Assembly (NCBI RefSeq): GCF_016632335.1
Contig: NZ_JAEPBG010000024.1
Span: forward strand, 1-64,000
Length of the DNA: 64,000 nucleotides
Reading direction: 5' to 3'
DNA from: Noviherbaspirillum pedocola
GTDB taxonomy: Bacteria > Pseudomonadota > Gammaproteobacteria > Burkholderiales > Burkholderiaceae_D
A model generated the notes under the pieces. That model was not told where the DNA came from, ran no database searches, and worked only from the letters and a program-made list of their open reading frames with translations. This document shows positions 53,380 to 61,803 of this stretch, piece after piece (the stretch's first letter is position 1; each line of letters starts with the position of its first letter). The position numbers and the translations under genes were made by a program.

Positions 53380-54834
53380 ATGCAAAAAGCATCGGTACAG
53401 ATGGACGGTGTGCTGGCGGCACTTCCGGATACGCGGGCTGGCCAGCGCGTCGGGATGGTGTCAGCGATTGCGCCGGCCGTTGGTCTGCATGCGCATCCCA
53501 TTCCCCATCTCACGCAACGCGACACGGCCATTCCAAGACAAGACGCGTTGCTTGCGGCGACATCGAGTGCTGCGATGGCATTGCGCGGCAGCGATGAGGT
53601 CACCGGCCTGCTGACTCGCAGCCGGTTTCACACGTTGTTGCGAAACGCGCTTTCCGATGGGGAGAGGGCGGACGAGCAGCTGACTGTACTCTTCGTAGGA
53701 CTCGATAACTTCCGTCGGATCAACAGCTGCTATGGACATGCCGTGGGTGACAAGATCCTGCGCGCCGTCGCCCACCGGCTGCGGTGCCACGTTGTCTCTC
53801 GCAGTGGCGTCACCTCTCGCTTCAGCGGCGACCAGTTTGCCGTCTTGATTCAAGGGGATGCCGATGTTGGTTATGGTGCCGACATCCTGAAGGCGCTCGC
53901 AGCGCCCTATGACCTCGACGGCGCCAGCATCACACTCTCTGCCAGCGTCGGCATCGCCCGGTATCCCTTCGACAGCCGGGATGCCGACGAGCTTTTGCAG
54001 TTTGCCGACACCGCGATGTACGCGGCAAAGGAGTCCGGCGGCCATGGCGCGCGCTGGTTTGCTCCGGAAATGAAAGCAAGCGCGGTAGACCAGATGATGA
54101 TCGAAGGACGGCTGCGCCACGCGCTGGAGAGCGGTGAATTTGCGCTGTTCTACCAGCCGATTCAGCGCGCAGGGTCGGCCGACATTCCAGTTGTCGAGAC
54201 GCTGCTACGCTGGAATACCGCTCAAAAGGAAACGATTGCCCCTGATCGGTTCATTCCGGTCGCGGAAAAATGCGGACTGATCCATGACATCGGCCGCTGG
54301 GTGCTGCGGGAAGCATGCCGGCAGGCGGGCGACTGGTTCCGGACTCGCCGCAACCCGATTGTCGTCAGCGTGAACGCTTCGCCGCTCCAGTTAGCCGATC
54401 CCGGCTTTTGCGATGATGTCGAACATGCGCTTGAAGCAGCGAACCTGCCGCCGAACCACCTGGTGATCGAGATCACCGAGCGTTTGATCGTGGAGGACGA
54501 CTTCGTCACGGTAGCCAACATCCGCCGTCTCAATAGCATGGGGGTACGGGTCGCACTGGACGATTTCGGCACCGGGTATTCTTCGCTGCGCTATCTCACC
54601 AGGTTCCAGATCTACAGCATCAAGATCGACAAATCCTTCATCCGGAACATTGTGACCGACGCAAAGGCGCGTGCGCTGGTCCAGGCAATCATCGGCATCG
54701 GGAAAAGCCTCAACGTTTCGATGGTCGCTGAAGGAGTCGAAACTCAGGAACAGGCCGACATTCTGAAAAACTTGGGTTGCGCCTTCCTGCAGGGTTATCT
54801 GATCAGTCGGCCGGTCGCGCCAGCTGCCATCTAG
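53380..54834 (+). CDS. GGDEF-EAL protein, probable c-di-GMP phosphodiesterase
   Basis: A 484-residue cytosolic protein with no membrane segment. The GGDEF domain (about 70-240) has SGDQF in place of GG(D/E)EF near residue 149, so cyclase activity is doubtful. The EAL domain (about 245-484) keeps the catalytic set: the EAL position reads ETL (LLRW context, about 273), with SVNASPLQL, EITERL, DDFGTGYSSL, IKIDKSF and VAEGVET. It probably degrades c-di-GMP, with the GGDEF domain as a GTP-sensing module. It lies alone between the SSB-like and HU genes. Confidence 0.9.
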   Translation: MQKASVQMDGVLAALPDTRAGQRVGMVSAIAPAVGLHAHPIPHLTQRDTAIPRQDALLAATSSAAMALRGSDEVTGLLTRSRFHTLLRNALSDGERADEQLTVLFVGLDNFRRINSCYGHAVGDKILRAVAHRLRCHVVSRSGVTSRFSGDQFAVLIQGDADVGYGADILKALAAPYDLDGASITLSASVGIARYPFDSRDADELLQFADTAMYAAKESGGHGARWFAPEMKASAVDQMMIEGRLRHALESGEFALFYQPIQRAGSADIPVVETLLRWNTAQKETIAPDRFIPVAEKCGLIHDIGRWVLREACRQAGDWFRTRRNPIVVSVNASPLQLADPGFCDDVEHALEAANLPPNHLVIEITERLIVEDDFVTVANIRRLNSMGVRVALDDFGTGYSSLRYLTRFQIYSIKIDKSFIRNIVTDAKARALVQAIIGIGKSLNVSMVAEGVETQEQADILKNLGCAFLQGYLISRPVAPAAI

Positions 54835-54862
54835 CCGGACATTCTTTATGCGGATAAAAAAA

Positions 54863-54880
54863 GGGCGGGATATCCCGCCC
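54863..54880 (-). terminator. intrinsic terminator of the HU gene
   Basis: GGGCGGGA-TA-TCCCGCCC dyad; on the minus strand it is followed by seven T. It lies between the convergent GGDEF-EAL and HU genes and mainly serves the HU gene. Confidence 0.85.
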
Positions 54881-54898
54881 ATAGTCGTTGACTGACGC

Positions 54899-55183
54899 TC
54901 AGCCTTTGAATTTGCTCGCAGCTTCCTTCAGGTCCGGTGCGGCGCGGAACTTGGCGGTTTTCGATGCTTTGATCTTGATCGATTCCCCGGTCGCCGGATT
55001 GCGGCCCACCCGCGCGGCGCGTTTGCCGACCGAGAAGGTGCCCAGGCCGGACACGGCAAAGCGACCTTCCTTGCGCATTCCGGTGTGGATGAACCCGATC
55101 AGCATTTCCATGCCTTCCTTGGCTTGCGCACGAGTGATCCCGGTTTGTGCTGCGATTGCATCGATGATTTCAGTCTTCTTCAT
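54899..55183 (-). CDS. HU-family DNA-binding protein
   Basis: A 94-residue HU/IHF-type protein. It has MKKTEIIDAIAAQTGI at the start, the GLGTFSVGKRAARVGRNP core with the DNA-bending arm, and ATGESIKIKAS. HU proteins bend DNA and assist replication initiation; plasmid-borne copies often lower the burden of the plasmid. The plasmid context does not say which role applies. Confidence 0.93.
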   Translation of the reverse strand: MKKTEIIDAIAAQTGITRAQAKEGMEMLIGFIHTGMRKEGRFAVSGLGTFSVGKRAARVGRNPATGESIKIKASKTAKFRAAPDLKEAASKFKG

Positions 55184-55216
55184 GACTTTTCTCCCTTTAA
55201 AAGACGGTTCAAGAGC

Positions 55217-56332
55217 TTATACGCCCAATTTCATTATTTCAACTTGCTTCATCGCCAGTTTCAGCACCAGGTCGGCGGTCAGGAACGGATCATTGGCCAG
55301 CATCTGCTTCACGATCATGGTCGTGATCGGGTACGCGTCTCCCGGCGCGATTGCCACGCCGCGAGCACCAGTGCCCTTGCTCTGCACGGACAAATAGAGC
55401 TTGCCCTGCTGCGCTTCCAGGGTCATCCACTTTTCGTTGTTCTGGCCGTGTCCCTTCGCTTCGAATTTGTTCGTCCAGAGCATCAGCGTCGCCAGCATCA
55501 GCGGCAGCTCCCGTTGCGACAGCTGGATGGCCACTTTGTTCTTCCAATTGTAGGTGCGCTGCCCAACGGCTTCGGTCGCCTCCACGCGGATGGTGTGAAT
55601 GCCGCGCTGCGTCGTATCCTCGGAAAAGCATGCGGCGAACTTGCCGCCATAGACATGGTAGGACTTGAATCGGTCCTCGCCATCCGGCGCCGGTCCCTGT
55701 TCAGGATCATTTCCCGGCCAGCCGGAATCGGAGTAGGGCGCTTCTTCCTGCTGCGCCTGTTGCCCGCGCCCCTGCATCCGCGTGGGCATGGGTTGATTTG
55801 CCATGGAATCGGTGCCTTGCTGTTTTGGCTGTGGCTGTGGCTGTGGCTGTGGCTGTGGCTGTGGCTGTGGCTGTGGCTGTGGCGCAGAGTGCGTGCGTGC
55901 AGCCGGCGGATTGGTTGCTGCTGGCGCTACCGCCGCAGTCGCGGTACCGGACTTTGACGCCTTTTCCAGATAACGGGCAAGTGTCAGCCGCACATAGCGA
56001 GCTTCCGGGCAATTGTCTTGTCCACTCTCGTCCCAGGCCTTGAGCTTGATCGAGAACTCCGGCCCCTCACGTCGGCCGATGGAGACCAGCACGCCAAGAC
56101 CCGGCACAACAAGGCCGCGGCGCATCAGGCGCTCTTTCGTTGCCGGGGTGACGGCGTACAGAATCCCGCGCAGATAATTCTTCGCCCGTTCATTGCCCGC
56201 CTTGAAAGCATCGACAGCCTGGACGATCGCATCACCTTCCACATCGAAGATATCGAACAGCGTATGCGAGTCGGGAACGGGCAACGAAAGTGCGCGAATC
56301 GACTGCTGACAGGTGATGGCGTTGAAGTTCAT
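55217..56332 (-). CDS. two-domain hypothetical protein with PQ-repeat linker
   Basis: A 371-residue protein. The N-terminal domain (about 1-135) is unrecognised (SHTLFDIFDVEGDAIVQAV). A linker of about 20 alternating Pro-Gln residues (about 150-168) follows. The C-terminal domain (about 220-371) begins YHVYGGKFAACFSED and has alternating strand and helix text. That C-terminal part looks somewhat like a Whirly-type or other ssDNA-binding fold (GKFAA segment), but this is only an impression. The linker is encoded by a 6-bp tandem repeat. Confidence 0.6.
   Translation of the reverse strand: MNFNAITCQQSIRALSLPVPDSHTLFDIFDVEGDAIVQAVDAFKAGNERAKNYLRGILYAVTPATKERLMRRGLVVPGLGVLVSIGRREGPEFSIKLKAWDESGQDNCPEARYVRLTLARYLEKASKSGTATAAVAPAATNPPAARTHSAPQPQPQPQPQPQPQPQPQPKQQGTDSMANQPMPTRMQGRGQQAQQEEAPYSDSGWPGNDPEQGPAPDGEDRFKSYHVYGGKFAACFSEDTTQRGIHTIRVEATEAVGQRTYNWKNKVAIQLSQRELPLMLATLMLWTNKFEAKGHGQNNEKWMTLEAQQGKLYLSVQSKGTGARGVAIAPGDAYPITTMIVKQMLANDPFLTADLVLKLAMKQVEIMKLGV
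55827..55883 (-). repeat. coding hexanucleotide repeat (GGCTGT)9-10
   Basis: About 9.5 copies of GGCTGT on the plus strand encode alternating Pro-Gln on the minus strand. Because the unit is 6 bp, slippage changes linker length without shifting the frame. Confidence 0.95.
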
Positions 56333-56471
56333 GATTTATCCCCGGTAAATTATGCTATACAATACATCTAATTATAAAACACCAAGTATGAATTATCAAT
56401 AGCTGTTACTCGTCGGCGCGCACGTTTTTCCCAGTGACGCGCTGTGATGGGACAGGAAAGACGGACTGGCC

Positions 56472-57836
56472 ATGACCACCAAGCGATATTCGATTTCGAT
56501 CGACGGACAGAACTATTCGGCTGCATTCCAGACGGAGCCGCAATACGCGCTGGCGTGGGAAAAGGTGCTTTCGCAGGCCCATGAGAAGAAATCGCCGGTG
56601 AAGTGCTGCTGCATGGGCCGCGGCCAGAAAGTGCTTGTGCCGAAAAAATATGCGAACCGGTATGGATTGGCGCGGTATGGACAATCCGGTCCGGAACACT
56701 CGACGGACTGCATTTACCATTCCTGGTCCCACGACCGTAGCGGCATGCAGGCGTACGGCAAGGATGCCATCGAGGACCTGGACAGCGGGGGAGTGCGGTT
56801 GAACCGGCCAGTCGGGCTGGCGCTGGACGTTCCGTCGCTGCCGTCCGGGATAGAGCCGGGCTTGCGCCCAGTGCCGACCGAGGTGCGGGATGCGACGCTG
56901 TCCCTGTACGGTCTGCTGCACTTGATCTGGCACGTCGCGCAGCTCAATGTCTGGCATGCCAAGATGGAAGGATCGAGAAAGCCAAGGCTGGTGAGCCACT
57001 TCATCGAGAAGGCGGCGGCGCGGATTCGGCTGGACCGTGTCGGTCAGGAGACGCTTGGCCAGAGAAGCGTGCTTGCCTGGAGCAGAAACAATCCCGCGAA
57101 GATCGAGGAAGCCGTCCAGCAGCGGTCGCGTGTGTTGATCATCGCTCCGCTAGCGCGGTGGAAGGAAGGGATGGACTTGTCCGAGGCAGTGCCTTTGGCC
57201 GACCGGCAGGTATTCACGAAGATCTGGATGTCGCGGCAGGCCCAGACGTGGGAACAGACTCAGCGGGATTTCCCGTATGCGCTCGAGGCCTGGCGCCGCG
57301 GCGACTGCGTCATGGCGATCGCGCTCGCGCATCCGTATCCCTTCAAGCGTGCTGGCGAGGTCGCTTCTGCGTGGTCCTGTCAGGTATTCAGCCTTGCGCT
57401 GATGCCGGTGACGGATGACTGGCTTCCGTATGCGAATGAAGCGGAGCGCTTGCTCCTGACGAAGCTCAAAGCGGCGGGCCGGTCGTTCACCAAGCCGCTG
57501 GCATTTGACGCAGGACCGGCCGTGCTGTTTCCGAGCATGATCCTTCATGACTGCGAAGAAGCATCGTTGCTGCCAATGGAAATCATCGACTTCTCCGGTC
57601 CGATTCCGCACGGTTATGCGGACTTCCGGCAGCGCTATTTTTCCAACGGCTTTGGTGTCGACACCTGGTGGACATGGAATCTGCGGAACGCGCCCAACGA
57701 GATCCCTGAGCTGCCGCCGCAGCGCCAGCGAAAGCCCAAGCACTCCAGCGCCGCGCCGTCCAAGCCGGTGCAGGTTGCTGCGCCAGCCTCGCCTGACGCT
57801 TCCCCTGACGATCCGTATAGCGGCATTTTCATCTGA
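56472..57836 (+). CDS. DUF1173-like protein
   Basis: A 454-residue protein. The N-terminus reads YSISIDGQNYSAAFQ, then a cysteine-rich VKCCCMGRGQKVLV and HSTDCIYHSW, which fits the DUF1173 pattern (a Cys/His cluster that might bind zinc). The middle part is helical (LLHLIWHVAQLNVWHAK) and the end is Pro/Ala-rich. DUF1173 genes occur on plasmids and integrative elements of Proteobacteria; function unknown. It is the first of a rightward group of small unknown genes. Confidence 0.6.
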   Translation: MTTKRYSISIDGQNYSAAFQTEPQYALAWEKVLSQAHEKKSPVKCCCMGRGQKVLVPKKYANRYGLARYGQSGPEHSTDCIYHSWSHDRSGMQAYGKDAIEDLDSGGVRLNRPVGLALDVPSLPSGIEPGLRPVPTEVRDATLSLYGLLHLIWHVAQLNVWHAKMEGSRKPRLVSHFIEKAAARIRLDRVGQETLGQRSVLAWSRNNPAKIEEAVQQRSRVLIIAPLARWKEGMDLSEAVPLADRQVFTKIWMSRQAQTWEQTQRDFPYALEAWRRGDCVMAIALAHPYPFKRAGEVASAWSCQVFSLALMPVTDDWLPYANEAERLLLTKLKAAGRSFTKPLAFDAGPAVLFPSMILHDCEEASLLPMEIIDFSGPIPHGYADFRQRYFSNGFGVDTWWTWNLRNAPNEIPELPPQRQRKPKHSSAAPSKPVQVAAPASPDASPDDPYSGIFI

Positions 57837-57939
57837 ACGAAGACGCCGCATCCCGCCCCAGCGCTTCCTCGCGCTTGTTACGCATCTCCATGAGCACGCC
57901 AACGCGGCAACCGCCGCTTTTCAACTCATGGAGATGTAT

Positions 57940-58218
57940 ATGAAATCGCAACTGAAAGCATTGCCACGCCGTCCGATCCTGTTTATTAACAGTAAAAGCC
58001 GCCCGGACCTGTATTTCAAGGCCGGCTGCATCGACCCCGAGAAGTACCACATCGAAGTCAAGGAGCTGGTCCCGTATGTCGGCGACAAGCACTTCAATTT
58101 CCGTGTGCATGATGGAACAACAGAGTACGAAGGCGCAGTCAACGTGCACAAGCTGTACATGGTCTGGCCCGAAGGACGCGAGCGCAGGATGGCGAAAATC
58201 ACGGCGCGCAGGGCATAA
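57940..58218 (+). CDS. 92-residue hypothetical protein
   Basis: Starts MKSQLKALPRRPILFI (in-frame ATG codons at 57928 and 57934 are possible) and ends KITARRA. It is beta-rich and basic, with YHIEVKELVPYVGD and FRVHDGTTEYEG. No family recognised. It lies 104 bp after the DUF1173-like gene and 5 bp before the next gene, so it is probably co-transcribed. Confidence 0.6.
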   Translation: MKSQLKALPRRPILFINSKSRPDLYFKAGCIDPEKYHIEVKELVPYVGDKHFNFRVHDGTTEYEGAVNVHKLYMVWPEGRERRMAKITARRA

Positions 58219-58222
58219 CAAC

Positions 58223-58702
58223 ATGCGTCGCCAAACCTATCCGCCTCTGAGTAAAGCCGAGCTGGAGAAGTTGCGGGCTGACGCCGGCGATATTCCCGGT
58301 GTGGCCAAGCGCAGAAACGTCACCCTCGATGCCTGGGACTTGCGTAGCGAGTCCGCGGCGGCGAAGCAGCATTTCGCGCTTGGGTGCTGGCTGTACTACT
58401 ACAGTCAGCGTATCGGGCTCACCGGCCCTCAAGGCCTGCGGGACCGCATCGACTGCGCGAGAAGGATCTTCGAAGCCGGCTTTGCCAATCCCGGCTACGC
58501 CTTCTTCACCGTCTTTCATTTTGGGGAGCGAGAGTTCGATACGCTCTTCGAGATGGGCGATGGCGCAGCGGTCGTCGACGCGCTTCGGAAGCTTGCACGA
58601 AAGTCGCAGCATCAGCACATCAAGGAAGCGTTTGCCGAACTCGGTTGGAGCCTCGCTCCAGTGGTTGTTCAAAACGCCTCGCAGATACAGCTGGCACTCT
58701 AG
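58223..58702 (+). CDS. 159-residue hypothetical protein
   Basis: Begins MRRQTYPPLSKAELEKLR and is helical throughout (ALGCWLYYYSQRIGL, RIFEAGFANPGYAFFT). The helical hairpins near the C-terminal half look loosely TPR-like. No family recognised. It is closed by a hairpin at 58726-58760. Confidence 0.55.
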   Translation: MRRQTYPPLSKAELEKLRADAGDIPGVAKRRNVTLDAWDLRSESAAAKQHFALGCWLYYYSQRIGLTGPQGLRDRIDCARRIFEAGFANPGYAFFTVFHFGEREFDTLFEMGDGAAVVDALRKLARKSQHQHIKEAFAELGWSLAPVVVQNASQIQLAL

Positions 58703-58725
58703 CTGGCCTTTCCCGTAACCCTACA

Positions 58726-58760
58726 TGCCCTCTTTCCCGTTCGAGAAGAGGGCATTTCCT
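58726..58760 (+). terminator. intrinsic terminator
   Basis: TGCCCTCTT (58726-58734) / AAGAGGGCA (58746-58754) stem followed by TTTCCTTT. The T-run is imperfect. Confidence 0.7.
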
Positions 58761-59093
58761 TTGGCGCCGCCGACCGACTTTGCTGCTTAAAAACTAGGCG
58801 GAAAACATTCTTGTTCCAATTCAGGGGCTTTAGCAGCCGGGGTGGTGTCCGGGTGCCTAGTTACGCACAAAATCTGTGGAAAACTTTTCCATGGAGTTCC
58901 CGCTAGGACGCCTTATCTCCGGGCTTATCTGTTCGCCTATCTGTTCCTTTCTTTCCTTCATGTTCCCCGTTCCTCATCTCCACGGGCAAGGCCAACGGAA
59001 AGACAGCAGATCCACCGCTGCCTTCCTCTTCCCACCCCATCGCTGAAGTGCCCATCACGGCAGCTTCAGTCGATATCAACAGGAGCAACCACT
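58761..59093. other. upstream region of the TTG-start gene
   Basis: 333 bp. Open reading is present in the frame of the next gene but the text is low in recognisable structure; I treat it as non-coding leader with a promoter. Several CT-rich stretches (58960-59040) are seen. Confidence 0.4.
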
Positions 59094-59621
59094 TTGAAGA
59101 CGATTGGAACGGACCACCTTTTCTCCCTGCTGAAGACGGCGTATCCGGACAAGGCTTGGTATCTCGAGCCATACGACATCAACGGCGTAACGCGTCATGC
59201 AATTCTGTTCTCGCATGATGGCGCCGGCATCCATGACCCGATGGAGTCGTCGTGCGGCCGCTTTGCACAGCCAGACCGCTATGGTCTGTCCGACGAGCAC
59301 GCCCGTGTACTGCGCCGTCATAACCGTGACTACGCCAGCCATATCAGCGGCGGCAATGTCGACCTGCAGGCGGTGCTTGCGCGGATCGTGGAAGCATCGA
59401 AGGCGCAGCCGCCACACCAGGCTGAATCCTTCTTCGATGACCTCGGCTTCGAGGTTCACGATATCGGAGCGGGAAAGCTTGCTTTCGTGCTCTATGACGC
59501 CGATCGGAAGTATCTCTGCATCACCGACCCGAGTGGCAGCACGCTACCCGAGCAGTTGGTCAACCTTCGGGTGCGACTTTACGAGGCTGACGATCAGATT
59601 GTGGCCGAGTGCTTCATCTAA
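59094..59621 (+). CDS. 175-residue hypothetical protein (TTG start)
   Basis: Reads TIGTDHLFSLLKTAYPDKAWYL after an initiating TTG at 59094-59096, which is preceded by AGGAG (59081-59085) at suitable spacing; no ATG fits as well. The ATG at 58842 in the same frame would add 84 residues of low-complexity text. The protein is soluble and acidic, with no family recognised. A clear terminator follows. Confidence 0.55.
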   Translation: MKTIGTDHLFSLLKTAYPDKAWYLEPYDINGVTRHAILFSHDGAGIHDPMESSCGRFAQPDRYGLSDEHARVLRRHNRDYASHISGGNVDLQAVLARIVEASKAQPPHQAESFFDDLGFEVHDIGAGKLAFVLYDADRKYLCITDPSGSTLPEQLVNLRVRLYEADDQIVAECFI

Positions 59622-59650
59622 CCCAGTCCGCGCCGCTTAACTGAAGTTCC

Positions 59651-59687
59651 AGCCCTCTTTCTCTGTTTCCAGAGAGAGGGCTTTTTC
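59651..59687 (+). terminator. intrinsic terminator
   Basis: AGCCCTCTTTCTCT (59651-59664) / AGAGAGAGGGCT (59671-59682) stem with 6-nt loop, then TTTTTC. Confidence 0.9.
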
Positions 59688-59781
59688 ATTCCTCGGTCGA
59701 TTGCGTTCGGGCGTTACGCATTCCAGGTGATTCCCTAATCCTGCTTGCCAGGCCCTCAATGCTTCCTATCAGGAGAAACAA

Positions 59782-59831
59782 ATGACATTCCAAAGCACCA
59801 TCGACAACCAGGCTGACCCGGTGCGCGACAA
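59782..59831 (+). pseudogene. 5' end of a plasmid gene interrupted by the IS200/IS605 element
   Basis: ATG at 59782 after an AGGAG ribosome-binding site (59771-59775) starts MTFQSTIDNQADPVRD and runs into the IS left-end hairpin. If the IS is removed at 59832-63081, the frame can rejoin the open frame at 63082 and onward. The product is therefore split. Confidence 0.65.
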
Positions 59832-59886
59832 GCCCCGCCGTTAAGGGCGGGGAAGGATAGCGCGGACGGCGCAGCCGTCCATGACT

Positions 59887-60053
59887 TTAATGCGGAGTTT
59901 GCTGCTGCTCGATGTACTGTCGCACGATGGAGATCGGAGCGCCGCCGCACGAAGCTGCAAAATAGGATGGCGAGCACAGGACGCCTTTCCAATACTTCTT
60001 TTGGATGTCCGGACGCTCTTTGCGTAACATGCGGCTTGATACCCCTTTAAGGC
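59887..60053 (-). pseudogene. IS200-type tnpA, C-terminal part
   Basis: The minus strand reads LKGVSSRMLRKERPDI, WKGVLCSPSYFAASCGG and ISIVRQYIEQQ before the stop at 59887-59889. The tyrosine in RQYIEQQ is the catalytic Y1 residue. This part is separated from the HUH part by the IS4 element. Confidence 0.85.
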
Positions 60054-61534
60054 CACCGCTTTAAAGGTAATTCATAGACTGACCGCGAGGTCACCGCACT
60101 AGGCAATCGAAACTGCCTCTAATGATTTCTGGAGGTGTGCGATGGTCATGGATGCAGTGGTGGAACGTTGTGTTGAGCAAAGCCCGGTGACGGTCATGGC
60201 CAGACTGGCGCTGCAACGGGCGCTGGAACCGGCGTGGATAGACGAACTGTTTGAGCGGGCCGGCGGCACCCAGTACACCCGGGAGTTGCTGTTTTCCACT
60301 ACGGTGGAATTGATGTCGGTCGTGGCGGTGGGACTGCGCCCGTCATTGCATGCAGCTGCCAAGGCCTGCAAGGATTTGCCGGTCTCGGTGCAAGCCCTGT
60401 ACGACAAGATCCGGCGTACAGCTCCCTCGCTGGTACGGGCGCTGGTGCAGGAAAGCGCAGTGCGCTTACAGGAAGTGCTGCTGCCCATGATGAGCGACAA
60501 GGCACCGACGGTGCCGGGCTATCGGCTGAGGATTGTCGACGGCAATCATCTACCGGCCACGGAGAAACGGCTGAAGCCACTGCGCGGCTTTCGTGGCGCG
60601 GCCTTGCCAGGGCAGTCGCTGGTCGTCTACGACCCAGATCTGAATCTGGTGGTCGATCTGGTGCCATGTGAGGATGGCCATGCGCAGGAGCGCAGCTTGA
60701 TGGAACTGGCGCAACGCCAGGCGCAGCCCGGCGAGTTGTGGCTTGCCGACCGCAACTTCAGCACGCGACGCATCCTTTGCGGTTTGCATGGTCAGGGCAG
60801 CAGTTTTATCGTGCGCGAACACGGCCGCACACCGAACCCGCAGCCGGTGGAGCCCGTGCAGTACCGGGGAAGAATTGAAGCCGGCGCGGTGTATGAGCAA
60901 GCGGTGGAAGTCGAGGACGATGGGGGACAACTCCTGCGGCTGCGCCGGGTGGAATTGCATCTGGAGCGCGCGACCGAAGACGGCGACACGACGATCCGAC
61001 TGCTGAGTAATCTGCCGGCGTCCCAGTTCACGCCGCGCCGGATTGCGCGCCTGTATCGCCAGCGCTGGCAAATCGAATCGCTGTTTCAGCGTCTGGAGTC
61101 GGTGCTGCACAGCGAGGTCGTCTCACTGGGACATCCGCGGGCGGCCTTGCTAGCCTTCGGCGTGGCGGTCCTTGCGTATAACACGCTGGCGGTATTGCAG
61201 AGTGCAGTCTGGAGTGCCCATGAGTTGCACACCAGTGAGCTGGAACTCTCTTCGTTCTACTTCGCTGACGAAATCCGGACCCACTATGCCGGCATGATGA
61301 TGGCGGTAGCGCCCGCTGCCTGGGAGCGCTATGACAAGCTGACGACAGCACAACTAGCGCGAGTGCTGTTGCAGATGGCTCGCCATGCCGATCCGAAGGC
61401 ATTACGCAAGCATCCCCGAAGTACCAGAAACGAGACCAAGAAAGGCTTCGCTTCCGCAGCCCTCGTCCGGCGACATGTCGCAACAGCGCGCGTACTCAAA
61501 GATGGACTCGTGAAGTAATACCTTTAAAGCGGTG
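60054..61534 (+). mobile_element. IS4-family element, apparently intact
   Basis: 1481 bp with perfect 16-bp inverted ends, CACCGCTTTAAAGGTA (60054-60069) and its complement (61519-61534). It is flanked by an 11-bp direct repeat, CCCTTTAAGGC, at 60043-60053 and 61535-61545. The long target duplication is normal for the IS4/IS231 group and shows a simple, fairly recent insertion. Confidence 0.95.
60142..61518 (+). CDS. IS4-family transposase
   Basis: A 458-residue DDE transposase. The first Asp is in RIVDGNHLP, the second in WLADRNFST, and the YREK-like region with the catalytic Glu is YRQRWQIESLFQRLE. The insertion domain lies between them. Reading frame, ribosome-binding site (TGGAGGTGTGCG) and both ends are intact, so it is likely functional. 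It is the parent-type copy of the relic at 3466-4559. Confidence 0.95.
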   Translation: MVMDAVVERCVEQSPVTVMARLALQRALEPAWIDELFERAGGTQYTRELLFSTTVELMSVVAVGLRPSLHAAAKACKDLPVSVQALYDKIRRTAPSLVRALVQESAVRLQEVLLPMMSDKAPTVPGYRLRIVDGNHLPATEKRLKPLRGFRGAALPGQSLVVYDPDLNLVVDLVPCEDGHAQERSLMELAQRQAQPGELWLADRNFSTRRILCGLHGQGSSFIVREHGRTPNPQPVEPVQYRGRIEAGAVYEQAVEVEDDGGQLLRLRRVELHLERATEDGDTTIRLLSNLPASQFTPRRIARLYRQRWQIESLFQRLESVLHSEVVSLGHPRAALLAFGVAVLAYNTLAVLQSAVWSAHELHTSELELSSFYFADEIRTHYAGMMMAVAPAAWERYDKLTTAQLARVLLQMARHADPKALRKHPRSTRNETKKGFASAALVRRHVATARVLKDGLVK

Positions 61535-61792
61535 CCCTTTAAGGCTGTTCACGAGGTTCGATACTGACACCTTGGGCGGATACTCGACCAGCAGATGCAC
61601 ATGATCGTCCTCGCCATCCATCTCGATCAGTCGCGCATCGAAGTCGGCGCAGACCTTGGCGAAGATCATGCGCAGTCGTTGAATGGCATCGCCATCGAAT
61701 ACATTGCGGCGGTATTTCGCCACAAAGACCAAATGCACGTGCATTTTGAATACACAATGCCTGCCATGTCGAATGTCGTTGTTTTCGTTCAT
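61535..61792 (-). pseudogene. IS200-type tnpA, N-terminal part
   Basis: Begins MNENNDIRHGRHCVFK. It carries the HUH motif MHVHLVFVAKYRRN and the conserved DHVHLLVEYPP, and continues to VNSLKG, where the IS4 element starts. Joined to 59887-60053 it would give a normal Y1 transposase of about 145 residues. Inactive in its present state unless IS4 excises precisely. Confidence 0.88.
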
Positions 61793-61803
61793 GGACCAAT
61801 AGT

